Shown: piece after piece, positions 16,063 to 25,223 of the stretch
How positions within the stretch are numbered: position 1 is the first letter of the stretch
Layout of the letters: every line of letters starts with the position of its first letter
IMG/VR virus record: IMGVR_UViG_3300031963_012227
Coordinates: 1 to 28,133 of that record
Source: a virus
Reading direction: 5' to 3' (one strand)
Length of the DNA stretch: 28,133 nt
The notes under the pieces: model-generated
The model's database searches: none
Told to the model about the DNA's origin: nothing
The model's input: only the letters and a program-made list of their open reading frames with translations
Translations under genes and position numbers: made by a program

Positions 16063-17814
16063 ATGTCAACACTTTCAGACTTGTTTCCAAAATTAGGTAG
16101 CGCCGTAATAGATACAGATATTTTTCTTGTTAGTGATTCGTCATCCACGAACAACAATAAAATACAAAAATCGGAGTTTATTAAATCTTTTAATTATTTC
16201 TCCGCTCAAAATGCTAGTGGTATTTCCTTATATGAAAGTGCTGGGCTTTTTGGTTTAACTGTCAGTGGTGCAAATGGATTTGTCGGTTTAAATAATAAAA
16301 CTCCATATGTTTCTTTAGATATTTATGATAACACAAGTTCAACAAATGGGTCTGGTCAAATAAGATTATCTACATCAAATGCGGCTAGAAAAATCGGTAT
16401 ATCAATATCTGATCCTAATACTTATTATCAATTCGCTAAAAAACCTAATGATAATAAATTATATTTAGAATCATCTATTGATAATGGATCAACTTTCACA
16501 AACTTAATGGTTGTTGATCAAAGCGGTAATTTTGCAATGCATGGAACAACGGGGTCTTTGAATAGAAAATTTTTAGTTAGTGGAGAATTTTGTGAATTTC
16601 AAAATTCTGGCAATTCATTGATTTTTGATCCTTATAATGGTGAAATAAAAACAAATGCTGTTGATGAAATTTTATCTATAAATTATAGCAATTTAGCTGA
16701 TATACGATTAGGTGGTAATGCGCTTTATGTTGATAATGATTTGTTGTCTCCAAAAGTAGGTTTTGGCCATACAAATCCACAATATTTATTACATGCTAGT
16801 GGTAATATAACTGGTGAGATAAGCAGGTTTCAAACAAATTCAACTAGAACTGTTATAGGATTAAGAAATACAACAAATATAGCTTATTATGGTATATTTA
16901 CTAATAAGGCTTATGTTGGTTTTTCAAATGTATTAAATACAAATAATCTAACATTTGATAATCAAGGAAATTTTGGTTTTGGCGTCACTGGTCCTCAGTA
17001 TAGACTTGATGTTGCTACAGAAAGCGCAACCGCATATACTACAGCTTCATTTCAAAGCACAAATGTTCAAGGTTCTACTCAAATAGTAATCGCTGCTAAT
17101 AAAGACGTATCTTTAGATCCAACTGCGAATAGAAATAGCTTAGTAACTTTTTCGCGTTTTGATGCTGTAGCGAATACTCCAAAATGGTCAATTGGAAATT
17201 TATATAATGATTCTGCATTGGGTGTATCTGATAATGATTGTTTTGTTTTTATAAAAAATGGTTATTTTGGCGCGAGTCCAGATGTTGCAGCAAAACTAAC
17301 AACTGCTGGAAATTTTGATATTGATGGATCATACACAACCAATAATTCATATTGCAAAGGTCAATTTATTGAAGTGTATAAAACAATGCTAACTGGTACT
17401 TCTAATATTTATATAGATCCTTTCGGTTCTAATGGTTCTTCTGTTACCAGTAGTGGAAATTTTAATAATGATTCTCCATTTGGAGTATCTATGTATGGTG
17501 GTAAGCTCGAAAGAGTAAAGTTGTTTACTTCTGATACAATATCATCAAACATTGTTTTTCAATTTTATGCAATTACACCATCTACTACAACTACAAATGG
17601 ATATAATAATATAAATACAACTGGTGATTACGCCAATGTTAAATGCAGCGGAACTGTTGCATTGAGTACAAATCAGGTAGCTGAAATTATTTTCCCGTCT
17701 TTAGGGACTTTTACTTCAGGTCAATTATTACAGTATAGACTTTTTAAATCTGATTTTTCAACCTTAAATATTCCGGTCAAATTAACTAGTTCTATCAAAT
17801 ATACTGTAATATAA
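16063..17814 (+). CDS. tail fibre / tip-associated receptor-binding candidate
   Basis: A 583-residue Asn/Ser/Thr/Gly-rich protein. The N-terminus (LSDLFPKLGSAVIDTDIFLVSDS) looks like the short attachment region of many phage fibres. Three copies of a 'GFG..nPqy.LdV.g' module follow: GFVGLNNKTPYVSLDIYDN (72-90), KVGFGHTNPQYLLHASGN (about 232-249) and NFGFGVTGPQYRLDVATES (about 303-321). Such modules are frequent in the trimeric shafts of tail fibres and spikes. The C-terminal 180 residues (from about residue 405) form a separate beta-rich domain, a possible receptor-binding or capping head. It sits between two tube paralogs with 3-nt and 1-nt junctions (TAATG at the 3' end). No peptidase intramolecular-chaperone motif was seen. 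Confidence 0.6.
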   Translation: MSTLSDLFPKLGSAVIDTDIFLVSDSSSTNNNKIQKSEFIKSFNYFSAQNASGISLYESAGLFGLTVSGANGFVGLNNKTPYVSLDIYDNTSSTNGSGQIRLSTSNAARKIGISISDPNTYYQFAKKPNDNKLYLESSIDNGSTFTNLMVVDQSGNFAMHGTTGSLNRKFLVSGEFCEFQNSGNSLIFDPYNGEIKTNAVDEILSINYSNLADIRLGGNALYVDNDLLSPKVGFGHTNPQYLLHASGNITGEISRFQTNSTRTVIGLRNTTNIAYYGIFTNKAYVGFSNVLNTNNLTFDNQGNFGFGVTGPQYRLDVATESATAYTTASFQSTNVQGSTQIVIAANKDVSLDPTANRNSLVTFSRFDAVANTPKWSIGNLYNDSALGVSDNDCFVFIKNGYFGASPDVAAKLTTAGNFDIDGSYTTNNSYCKGQFIEVYKTMLTGTSNIYIDPFGSNGSSVTSSGNFNNDSPFGVSMYGGKLERVKLFTSDTISSNIVFQFYAITPSTTTTNGYNNINTTGDYANVKCSGTVALSTNQVAEIIFPSLGTFTSGQLLQYRLFKSDFSTLNIPVKLTSSIKYTVI

Positions 17815-18641
17815 TGACTAAATTCATTAAATATGAAAATCTTGATTTTAGAATAAATAGTAGTGCTTTTTTTTCTACTTCAGTTAAAATTTCTTTGCAA
17901 TCAAATATTCAACCTATTTTAATTGCAGATGGAAGTTTATTGAGATACGCGCCTCAAGAAACTGTTATAGGAAGTTTATCTACAGATTTTTATTTAACGG
18001 GTTCTTTGCCAAATTTTTTAAATGTAATAGGATCGTCAGAATCGAGTGTTGATTGTAATTTTGGCGGTATAACGATTAATGATTGTTATATTAAGAGTTT
18101 AAGTTTTACTGCGAGTCAATTTTCACCAATTTTATTGTCTGCTAATTTTGATTGGTATGGTAAAATAAATACTGCAAATAGCACAAATAATATATCTAAT
18201 AAATTGATTGGAGGCCCTAGTGGTCCTAGTGGGCCTGTAGAGTATTTGTCGCAAATATCTCATTCTAATAATTCATATATATTAGATTCTACTAATGTAT
18301 TTGGATTTTCAGAAATTTTTTCATATAGTTATGAAGAAAGTTGTGATAGATTACCGTTTTTTGCAAACGATCAAATAACACCATTTAGAGTCGCAAAAAT
18401 AAATAGAGCTAAATCAGTATCAGTAGATGGTAATTATTTTAGAAAATCTAATGTTTCTGATATTGAAGGAACCAATACTTTATGTAATTTATATTTAAAA
18501 GATTATCAAAATAACTTATTGAATACTTTCGAAATATCTGGAAAAATAGATTCAAGATCTTTAAATATAGATGTAAACGGCATATTGCAAAGTACTTTGT
18601 CAATAAGTCAAAGAGTAGCTCCTTTACGAAATACTTTATGA
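17814..18641 (+). CDS. second tail-tube-like tip protein
   Basis: A 275-residue beta-rich protein. The N-terminal domain has paired strands and then INDCYIKSLSFTASQFSPILLSANFDWYGK (about 89-118), which matches the 'S.sf..s....p..asv...~yg' pattern of the tube protein and of the gene at 15160. A short linker GGPSGPSGP (133-141) separates it from a C-terminal domain (142-275) with similar strand patterns (SYSYEESCDRLPFFA, KSVSVDGNYFRKS, NTFEISGKIDSRSLNIDVNG). It could be a two-ring distal tail protein or an evolved tube subunit at the tip. Its ATG overlaps the previous stop (TAATG), and its stop overlaps the next start (ATGA), so it belongs to a tightly coupled series. Confidence 0.5.
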   Translation: MTKFIKYENLDFRINSSAFFSTSVKISLQSNIQPILIADGSLLRYAPQETVIGSLSTDFYLTGSLPNFLNVIGSSESSVDCNFGGITINDCYIKSLSFTASQFSPILLSANFDWYGKINTANSTNNISNKLIGGPSGPSGPVEYLSQISHSNNSYILDSTNVFGFSEIFSYSYEESCDRLPFFANDQITPFRVAKINRAKSVSVDGNYFRKSNVSDIEGTNTLCNLYLKDYQNNLLNTFEISGKIDSRSLNIDVNGILQSTLSISQRVAPLRNTL

Positions 18642-20653
18642 GTAAGTTTTTAGATACGCAGTTTTCAATAACGGGAATAAAAGATTTTGATATTGGATCT
18701 TCTTATTCAAAATATGATTTAGTTGATTTTGAATATTTTACAGGCAACTTTAAAGATCCATTAAATTTGTCAGGTTTATACGCTTGGTATAATTTAGATG
18801 ATCTTAATAATTTAGAATTTGATTCTTCTGGTAGAGTTTATACATGGTATAATTCTGCTGTAGGACATGAAATAGGTCAAGATTTATTGAACTTAAATAT
18901 ATCTCCTGATACTAGACCTTTTTATGATAAATATAAAAACTGTATAACATTCGAATCTTCTATAGATTCATTACCGTATAAAGTAAATTTTTTATCTACA
19001 ACTGGCGATGGTTTTATTGGATTTTTGACAGGAGATCGTTGCTGGTTTATTGTTTATGAATTCGAAAGTCTACGCCAAGGTAATTATGGATCTACGATAA
19101 AACCAAATATAGCGACTATTATAGATACTGATTTGTATTCCGATACTAGATATCCAACAAACTGCGCGACTAGTGGTTATCTTTCTGTTTCTGGGAATAA
19201 TGAAATATACAGTTGGAATAATAATGTTCCATCTTCTTCTCAGCAGTTTATAATCAATCCAACTGGTGAGTCTGAAAATTCTCCTTCGACAGCTAACTCT
19301 GCATTTTCAGCAGCAAATGTAATCAAAAATAAAAATATTGTATCAATAATAAAAAATAATGATACAAATAATTTACGTTTACGCAACAACGGTTTTGAAT
19401 TATTGAGTTTCACTACTGAACATTTTAATTCTGGCTGTAGTGGCTTGAGATTGGGATCGTCTTATAATGCGCATGCAGATTCAAGTTTGAATGCTCAATA
19501 TAATTACGACGCATCTAATATATCGTATTATGAAGTGCTTGGATTTGCGAAAGTACCATCTGATAATGATATTTTAGCTATAGAAAAATATTTATTTGAA
19601 AAACATTTTACAAACGACGATGGATTATATATTGCTAAATCAAATTTTACAGCCTCGGATTATAGATATTCACCAATAAATATATCAGGATCAGAATATT
19701 TGACTAAAAATATTGATTCTGTTTTAAATAAAACATATGGCTGTTCTGCTAATTTTTCTACAAAAGCAGCAAGAATGGATTATGGTGATAATTATTATAC
19801 AAATGTTATACCAAATATAAATAATCTAAATAGTAATTTTAGTTTGCAATATGATGGTTTGACAGACGCTCAAGCTAAATGTTTGATCGGTTTTTTTCAG
19901 AATTCTTTTGAATACACTCCAAAAACAATTGTTGATTCTTATGAGAATGTAACTATTGATTTATTTTTCCCGTATAAAAATAATTCAAAAATTTATTTTT
20001 CGGATTTGCAATATAATTCTATTGAGGCTAATATAAATAATATTTCAATCAAATGCATATCAGCTTATGATTCTACTTTAGATTATAGAGGTTATCAGGT
20101 AACTGGAAAAGATGTAACATCTTTTTTTGATGAGAATAAGGCATATTTTAAGAATGATGTAGTTTATAATTTATCATCTGTAGAATCAGATAAAGGTTAT
20201 TATTGGTATACAGGTTTGGATAACACAGTTCCGACTCATGATCAAAGACCAACAGGCAATAATTCGTTGTTTACCAAATCTTTTTATTTTCAACCCGATC
20301 TAGATTTTGAAATTCCAATTTCGCCAAAATTAGTAAAAACTGAATTTGAATCTTCTGCCGCTTCTTTTGAAAATTATGGAATTAATAAAACTAATCTTGA
20401 ATTAAATTATAATTTAAGTAGTAGATCTGATAAAGAAGCTCAAGCTATATTAAAATTTTTAGATGTTAATGCTGGATTTAAAATTTTTGAAATGACTTTA
20501 CCGAGTCCTTATAATAAAAAGATAAATGTTTACGCACCAGAATGGAGTCATGTATATAAATTCAAGAACAATCATGATATTTCGATCAAATTTTTAGAAT
20601 TCAAAGGCTTGACGGATTCTGATATCTTTTTTAATACAATTATACAATTATGA
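18638..20653 (+). CDS. minor tail protein with lectin-like and duplicated gpM-like domains
   Basis: A 671-residue protein. After a short N-terminal region, residues about 43-330 form a LamG/concanavalin-like unit: GLYAWYNLDDLNNLEFDSSG then RVYTWYN, RPFYD, an 'itFe' strand, and a terminal 'DNDILAIEKYLFEKHF' helix typical of such surface-binding domains. Residues about 375-480 contain MDYGDNYYTNVIPNINNLNS and an 'AKCLIGFFQNS' helix, the pattern of lambda gpM-type minor tail proteins (f.....Y.....Gi....w.l......d...i..Fl). Residues about 560-665 repeat it (FENYGINKTNLELNYNLSSR, AQAILKFLDVNAGFKIFEM). Between them lies a short Y..nDvVy..YYWYTG segment like CBM5/12 chitin-binding folds. It should sit at the tail tip, between tube-like and gpL-like proteins. 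It overlaps both neighbours by 4 nt (ATGA). Confidence 0.6.
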   Translation: MSKFLDTQFSITGIKDFDIGSSYSKYDLVDFEYFTGNFKDPLNLSGLYAWYNLDDLNNLEFDSSGRVYTWYNSAVGHEIGQDLLNLNISPDTRPFYDKYKNCITFESSIDSLPYKVNFLSTTGDGFIGFLTGDRCWFIVYEFESLRQGNYGSTIKPNIATIIDTDLYSDTRYPTNCATSGYLSVSGNNEIYSWNNNVPSSSQQFIINPTGESENSPSTANSAFSAANVIKNKNIVSIIKNNDTNNLRLRNNGFELLSFTTEHFNSGCSGLRLGSSYNAHADSSLNAQYNYDASNISYYEVLGFAKVPSDNDILAIEKYLFEKHFTNDDGLYIAKSNFTASDYRYSPINISGSEYLTKNIDSVLNKTYGCSANFSTKAARMDYGDNYYTNVIPNINNLNSNFSLQYDGLTDAQAKCLIGFFQNSFEYTPKTIVDSYENVTIDLFFPYKNNSKIYFSDLQYNSIEANINNISIKCISAYDSTLDYRGYQVTGKDVTSFFDENKAYFKNDVVYNLSSVESDKGYYWYTGLDNTVPTHDQRPTGNNSLFTKSFYFQPDLDFEIPISPKLVKTEFESSAASFENYGINKTNLELNYNLSSRSDKEAQAILKFLDVNAGFKIFEMTLPSPYNKKINVYAPEWSHVYKFKNNHDISIKFLEFKGLTDSDIFFNTIIQL

Positions 20654-23313
20654 TATACGTAAATACAACAGGTAAGCATATTGGTGAATGTTTAACTGGT
20701 TTTGGTTCATCGTTTCCGGTATTTATCTACAACAGCGGTAATTCTGATATTTCTTATGAAATAGATGTATTAAATAATACTGATATTTTTTCGGTTTCTG
20801 AAAATGAATTTATTATTAATAATGGTTCGGTAAAGAAGTTTGATATTTTTTATAAACCAACAATCGTTGCTTCGACATCAACGGATACGTCGCAGATAAC
20901 CATTTTTAGCGAATCTGTTGAAGATGGTACTGTTGATCCAAGCGGCTTAATTACTATAAATATAACTGGATCTAGAATAATTACTAATACAGCTGGCTCT
21001 GTAAGAAAATTTATTGCATTAAAAAAATATAATCCAGAAAAAGTAGAGGTAAGTTATGATTTTAGATGGCTTCCTCCTTCTGGAACAGGTTTATTGAAAA
21101 ATTATTATTTTACTGGTTATAGATTAGATTTGTCCACAGTAAGCGATTTTAGTTCCATTGATTATTCTAAAGACATAGTAATTCCAAGAAATAATAAAGA
21201 TGATCCAAGATTTGCAACTTATTATGGTTTTCCAGAATCAGAAATTATTCAAAATATATCGAAAAGCGATTTTCCTAATTTACAAATTAATACTAATTAT
21301 TACGCAAGAATATACACATCTTCTACTAATAATACTGGGGTTAGTATATATGCAACAGGCGTAGATAATTTAAGTGATCAATTATCTGAAGAAGTAATTA
21401 ATGGAAACTCTGGTACTGTTGTAAATATAAAAATAGAAAAAAAAGCTCTGGATGTTTATATAGAGCAAGGAAATTATGTAAATTATGATTTATCTGATAA
21501 GATAATAAAAACTAATAATAATTCTGATGAATTTATTTTTATTTCAGGGATCAATGTCTTTTTTCCCGATAATTCTTTTTTTGTTTCTTCTGATTATAAT
21601 AATTATGCTGTTAGTTTGAATAATGTTGTTCTTAATAATTTTACAGGAAATGGTTCTACTTTGATAAATTTTTACATTCCTAGCACTTGTAGAGTTCTCG
21701 GTAATTTTGGTAAGGGTGGTGATACGTTTATTGGTTCTGAACTTAAATACAATGATACTAACTTTATAAATAAAACAACTGCTGAATACAATAAAACAAA
21801 TTCAACTTTCTCTGATTCTCAGGCCGGGGGAAACGTCTTTTTATTGAATGCAAAAACAAATACAAATCAAACAGATTTTATATACAATATATATATAGAA
21901 AAAAATTCTTTTCTTTGCTCTGGAGGCGGTGGCAATAAAGCTGGTTTGGCATCTGTGTATAAAGAAATAATCTATAATTCATACTATAATGGCACTTCAT
22001 CAGATCCTTATGTTTATTATTATTTGAACGGCGCTTATAATAAATTAGGTCAAGCAACTAAATATGATCTTGTTTATAGTTTTCAAGCTTCTAGAAACGC
22101 TACAATTCAAAATGTGAATATTGGTTCTATATTCTCTAATCAATCTGGTTATGGAGAAGATGGTTCTAAGGGAATTTGGCTTTATAATAGTAAACAAAAT
22201 AAATATCGCGAATCTATTATAATTGCAGATGGTTCAGGTTATGGGTTTTTAAGAAACTTTTCACAAAATGCTGTTCAGTTTAAACCGATGCCGGGGCCTG
22301 CGTCTATTGCTGGTAATTTGATAAAAAAATATAATAATTCTTCTGTTCGTTTATCTTATTATAATAACGAAATACCATCAGATTATATTTTTAGATTAGA
22401 AAATGGATTTTTAACAAGTTCATCTTCGTGGGCCGCCAAAAACAAAAATGGTTCAACAATTTTTACATTAAATGCAGTAACTGGAGCAGGTTTGACATAT
22501 TCATCTAATTATAATTCAACTGGTTACAGATCATTAACAATAAAAAACTCGTCTCTTTCTGGAACCATATCTTCTTTTTCTGATCCTGTCAAAAATTTTG
22601 ATATGTATATTATTGGTTGTTTCAATAGATCAACAATAAATCCAACCAAACTTTCTAGTATGATTAACTGGTATAAAGTATTTGCTAATTCAAGTTCTAA
22701 AAATATTCTTTTCAGAAATTTTTCTAGCACAAATATAAATAATTATACAAAAGAATCAAATATTATAAATAATTATACAAAAGAATCAAATATTTTTAAT
22801 TTCTTTTTTTCGTTGTTGTATGAATATAAAATACAAAACACAAATGCTGACCAGTTTTTCTTACTCAATAAATCTGGCTCATCTTCTTATTATCAATTAT
22901 CTAGTTGCTTAGATACATCTTCGTATAATATTTATCCTTTCTTATTAAACATAAAAAGAAATGGAACGGTTTATTCTATTTATGTAAATGGAGAATTGCA
23001 TACATCTTACGATTTAAACACGGAAACACCGTCTGCTTTCAGGAATAATTCTAATTTTCTTTCTTCAATTTCTGGAACAACATTTAAACTTGAGAATAAC
23101 GATGCGGATGGATCTGGGATAACAACAACGTTTTTTGATTTGCTTTGTTATAATAGAATACTATTTGACGATGAGAATAAAAAGATAAATAACCATCTAT
23201 TACAAAGTTATATTAAATTATTTTCTGGTAATTCTGCTAATGATTATTTAAGTATAAATTCTAGAATAAGAATGCCAAACGTTTTTAATTTAGCTGGTTA
23301 CATCTCTACATAA
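20650..23313 (+). CDS. large tail-tip surface protein (Ig/FN3-like plus lectin-like)
   Basis: An 887-residue Asn/Ser/Tyr-rich protein. Residues 1-115 resemble an ASPM/Hydin-type Ig-like domain (GSSFPVFIYNSGNSDISYEI, later FDIFYKP and LITINITGSRI). Residues about 125-245 resemble a fibronectin-III domain (VEVSYDFRWLPPSG, NTNYYARIYTSS). A glycine-rich central part (RVLGNFGKGGDTF, SGGGGNKAG) follows. The C-terminal 280 residues look like a LamG domain (NFDMYIIGCFNRS, FLLNIKRNGTVYSIYVNGEL, then FFDLLCYNRILFDDE plus a terminal helix). These are adhesion-type domains, suggesting host-surface binding at the tip. An exact 30-bp tandem duplication lies at 22734-22794. It overlaps the previous gene by 4 nt and ends 1 nt before gpL. 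The domain calls are by pattern. Confidence 0.55.
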   Translation: MIYVNTTGKHIGECLTGFGSSFPVFIYNSGNSDISYEIDVLNNTDIFSVSENEFIINNGSVKKFDIFYKPTIVASTSTDTSQITIFSESVEDGTVDPSGLITINITGSRIITNTAGSVRKFIALKKYNPEKVEVSYDFRWLPPSGTGLLKNYYFTGYRLDLSTVSDFSSIDYSKDIVIPRNNKDDPRFATYYGFPESEIIQNISKSDFPNLQINTNYYARIYTSSTNNTGVSIYATGVDNLSDQLSEEVINGNSGTVVNIKIEKKALDVYIEQGNYVNYDLSDKIIKTNNNSDEFIFISGINVFFPDNSFFVSSDYNNYAVSLNNVVLNNFTGNGSTLINFYIPSTCRVLGNFGKGGDTFIGSELKYNDTNFINKTTAEYNKTNSTFSDSQAGGNVFLLNAKTNTNQTDFIYNIYIEKNSFLCSGGGGNKAGLASVYKEIIYNSYYNGTSSDPYVYYYLNGAYNKLGQATKYDLVYSFQASRNATIQNVNIGSIFSNQSGYGEDGSKGIWLYNSKQNKYRESIIIADGSGYGFLRNFSQNAVQFKPMPGPASIAGNLIKKYNNSSVRLSYYNNEIPSDYIFRLENGFLTSSSSWAAKNKNGSTIFTLNAVTGAGLTYSSNYNSTGYRSLTIKNSSLSGTISSFSDPVKNFDMYIIGCFNRSTINPTKLSSMINWYKVFANSSSKNILFRNFSSTNINNYTKESNIINNYTKESNIFNFFFSLLYEYKIQNTNADQFFLLNKSGSSSYYQLSSCLDTSSYNIYPFLLNIKRNGTVYSIYVNGELHTSYDLNTETPSAFRNNSNFLSSISGTTFKLENNDADGSGITTTFFDLLCYNRILFDDENKKINNHLLQSYIKLFSGNSANDYLSINSRIRMPNVFNLAGYIST
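22734..22794 (+). repeat. 30-bp exact tandem duplication in the surface protein gene
   Basis: The sequence at 22734-22764 recurs exactly at 22764-22794 with period 30. In frame this duplicates ten residues (NNYTKESNII then NNYTKESNIF). The perfect identity suggests a young slip-strand event or an assembly effect. It lies in the loop region before the C-terminal lectin-like domain. Confidence 0.9.
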
Positions 23314-23314
23314 A

Positions 23315-24388
23315 ATGAATACTTTTTTCAAACTTAATAATTATGTAATAATTGATTTATTTGAAATAGAACTAGAAGCAAATGAAGGTTTTTTGCGATT
23401 TCATGGTTCTAAAAATTTCAATAAAAATATATTTTTTCAAAACAAGGAATATATTTTTATACCGTGTGAATTTTCGTCTTTTGAAACAAATTCAGATGGC
23501 AGGCAGAGTAGACCAAAAATTCAAATTGGTAATATAAATAATTATATTTCTAGAATACTGCAAGACAGAAATGATTTGATCGGTAAAATGTTTAATAGAA
23601 AAAAGGTTTTGGCAAAAGATCTGGATTTATCGAATTTTGAAAATGGAATAAATCCTTATGGGATTTCTAATTTTAATACATATGTTGCGTATGATAAGTT
23701 TATAATAAATTCTAAAATAGCAGAAAATATTAATCTTGTTGAATTGGAATTGGTTACGAAAGTAGATATACAGTCGTTATCTATACCAGCAAGAAAAGTA
23801 ACAAATGACACATGTGCTTGGAATTATAGATGTTACGGATGTAATTATGGAAATAATAAAAATTATTCAGGTCCAAATTTGCCAGTTCCTATAAATGGCT
23901 CTTTCAATACTTACTTAGGGGTTCCAGTGGCTGATGAAAATGATAAAGTTTTTGTAAGAAAAGTAAATACTGCAAATTCAGGTGATTTGTATGATATACC
24001 TTATAATGGAAGTTATAACTTAACATCCTTAACTTATAAAGGTCAATGGTCCTCTACTATATCATATGTGGCTGGTGATTTTGTATATACAGATTCAATT
24101 TCACAAATTAATTTGGAGACCGATGAAGCTGTTTTATCCGCCTTGAATAGACCAAAAAATTATTTTGTTTGTGTATTGAATAATAAAAATAAATTTCCTT
24201 TGCAAAATACAGATGTTTGGGTTCAAGATAAATGTTCAAAAACTTTAAGAGGATGTAGATTAAGATATAACGACAATACCAATACTATTAAATTCGGTAC
24301 ATCAACGCTATCTAAGAATTTACCATACTTGCCTTTTGGAGCGTTTCCAGCAACTTTTCCTTATGATAACAACGAATCTAGAACCTGA
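23315..24388 (+). CDS. L: tail tip protein L (gpL-like, Fe-S cluster family)
   Basis: A 357-residue lambda gpL homologue. After an N-terminal domain (about 1-150) it has TNDTCAWNYRCYGCNYGN (C167, C173, C176) and later DKCSKTLRGCRLRYND (C307, C314), followed by PFGAFPA. This is the gpL C-terminal signature: C..W....CGY.G ... D.C.ktl.GC..Rf...FGGFPa. Four of these cysteines (probably C167, C176, C307, C314) are expected to hold an iron-sulfur cluster in the tail tip, as shown for lambda-type gpL. The protein is about 120 residues longer than lambda gpL because the two cysteine pairs are separated by about 130 residues. The insert includes a W..tisY..GDfVy ... YFVC ... tdvW pattern like a CBM5/12 fold. 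Its 3' end overlaps the K gene. Confidence 0.85.
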   Translation: MNTFFKLNNYVIIDLFEIELEANEGFLRFHGSKNFNKNIFFQNKEYIFIPCEFSSFETNSDGRQSRPKIQIGNINNYISRILQDRNDLIGKMFNRKKVLAKDLDLSNFENGINPYGISNFNTYVAYDKFIINSKIAENINLVELELVTKVDIQSLSIPARKVTNDTCAWNYRCYGCNYGNNKNYSGPNLPVPINGSFNTYLGVPVADENDKVFVRKVNTANSGDLYDIPYNGSYNLTSLTYKGQWSSTISYVAGDFVYTDSISQINLETDEAVLSALNRPKNYFVCVLNNKNKFPLQNTDVWVQDKCSKTLRGCRLRYNDNTNTIKFGTSTLSKNLPYLPFGAFPATFPYDNNESRT

Positions 24389-24707
24389 AATTTTCGATAG
24401 ATTGCGTTCTTATTCTAATCTTAATTCAAATGAAGAAGTTTGTGGATTCATAGTTGAAAAGGATGGTTTAGTAGACTTTATACCTGTGGATAATAAACAT
24501 CCAGATAAAAAACATTTTGCGCTAATATCTCCAAAAGATTATTTACGAATAAAAAATGAATATACTATCATGTATTATTTTCATAGTCATGTTAGCAATT
24601 GTGATTTTTCTGAAACAGATATTGTATATCAAAAATACCATAATATAGATATGTTATTATACGATAATAATCGAGATTTATTTAAAGAAATGAAGTGTAA
24701 ACTATAA
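24363..24707 (+). CDS. K: JAB/MPN+ metalloprotease domain protein (gpK N-terminal type)
   Basis: A 114-residue JAB1/MPN/Mov34 domain like the first half of lambda gpK, needed for tail-tip assembly. Motifs are EEVCGFIV with the conserved Glu near residue 22, then YYFHSHVSNCDFSETD, which supplies the H-x-H...S-x-x-D metal site. I chose ATG 24363, which gives a 26-nt overlap with L and starts shortly before the first domain strand; an upstream in-frame ATG at 24336 would extend the overlap to 53 nt and adds no conserved sequence. The protein lacks the NlpC/P60 endopeptidase half found in gpK of lambda and many relatives. The spacing from the second His to Ser is 6 rather than the usual 7, so activity is not certain. 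Confidence 0.8.
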   Translation: MITTNLEPEIFDRLRSYSNLNSNEEVCGFIVEKDGLVDFIPVDNKHPDKKHFALISPKDYLRIKNEYTIMYYFHSHVSNCDFSETDIVYQKYHNIDMLLYDNNRDLFKEMKCKL

Positions 24708-24713
24708 TATCAT

Positions 24714-25220
24714 ATGGTAAGTGTAAAATTACATGGTATTTTTGAAAGATATGTGAAAACAGACTGGTTATTAAATGTAAAAACCGTTTATGAAGTTTTC
24801 GAAGCGATTGAAGCGAATAGTGGTAATTTTGTACGAGCCCTTGGTTATTTTCAAGACTATTTGAGTCATTTCGTAATATATGTTGATGAAAAACCTGTTC
24901 CAGCAGAGTATTTGAATTCACCAATTTTAAATAAGAATTCAAAAATAGAAGTAGTTCCTATTATTTTAAGCGCGGATTTTGGACTAAGTTTTTTTCTTGG
25001 TCTTTTATTACTTGCCGCATCTGTTGGTATCCAATTTCTTATTACATCCTTAATGACTCCAAAAGCTCCAAAAGATATCAAGAATAACTCTAGATTATTT
25101 TCTGGTTATGAAAATGTAACAAAAAGAAATGTTCCTATTCCAATAGGATATGGCCGATTAAAAATTGGAAGTATATTGATCGCAAATGATATTACGTTTA
25201 TAAATAAAATTACCACATAA
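24714..25220 (+). CDS. I: tail assembly protein I (beta-grasp/ubiquitin-like)
   Basis: A 168-residue lambda gpI-type protein. The N-terminal 85 residues form a ubiquitin-like beta-grasp domain (MVSVKLHGIFERYV, a central helix VYEVFEAIEANSGNFVRALG, then strands to IEVVPIIL). A strongly hydrophobic segment (88-113) is followed by a short linker and the family's C-terminal consensus LFSGYENVTKRNVPIPIGYGRLKIGSILIAND. That motif is shared with many gpI homologues. It sits 6 nt after K and 3 nt before J, the lambda order. Its role is in tail-tip assembly with K and J; it is not known to remain in the mature virion. Confidence 0.85.
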   Translation: MVSVKLHGIFERYVKTDWLLNVKTVYEVFEAIEANSGNFVRALGYFQDYLSHFVIYVDEKPVPAEYLNSPILNKNSKIEVVPIILSADFGLSFFLGLLLLAASVGIQFLITSLMTPKAPKDIKNNSRLFSGYENVTKRNVPIPIGYGRLKIGSILIANDITFINKITT

Positions 25221-25223
25221 TTT

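Noticed and set aside
18210-18236. Possible collagen-like repeat GGPSGPSGP
   Set aside because: It has only two Gly-Pro-Ser triplets, too short for a collagen-like helix, so it is better read as a linker.
24336-24362. Earlier start for the JAB-domain protein
   Set aside because: It adds nine unconserved residues and a 53-nt overlap with L. The start at 24363 gives the normal domain boundary.
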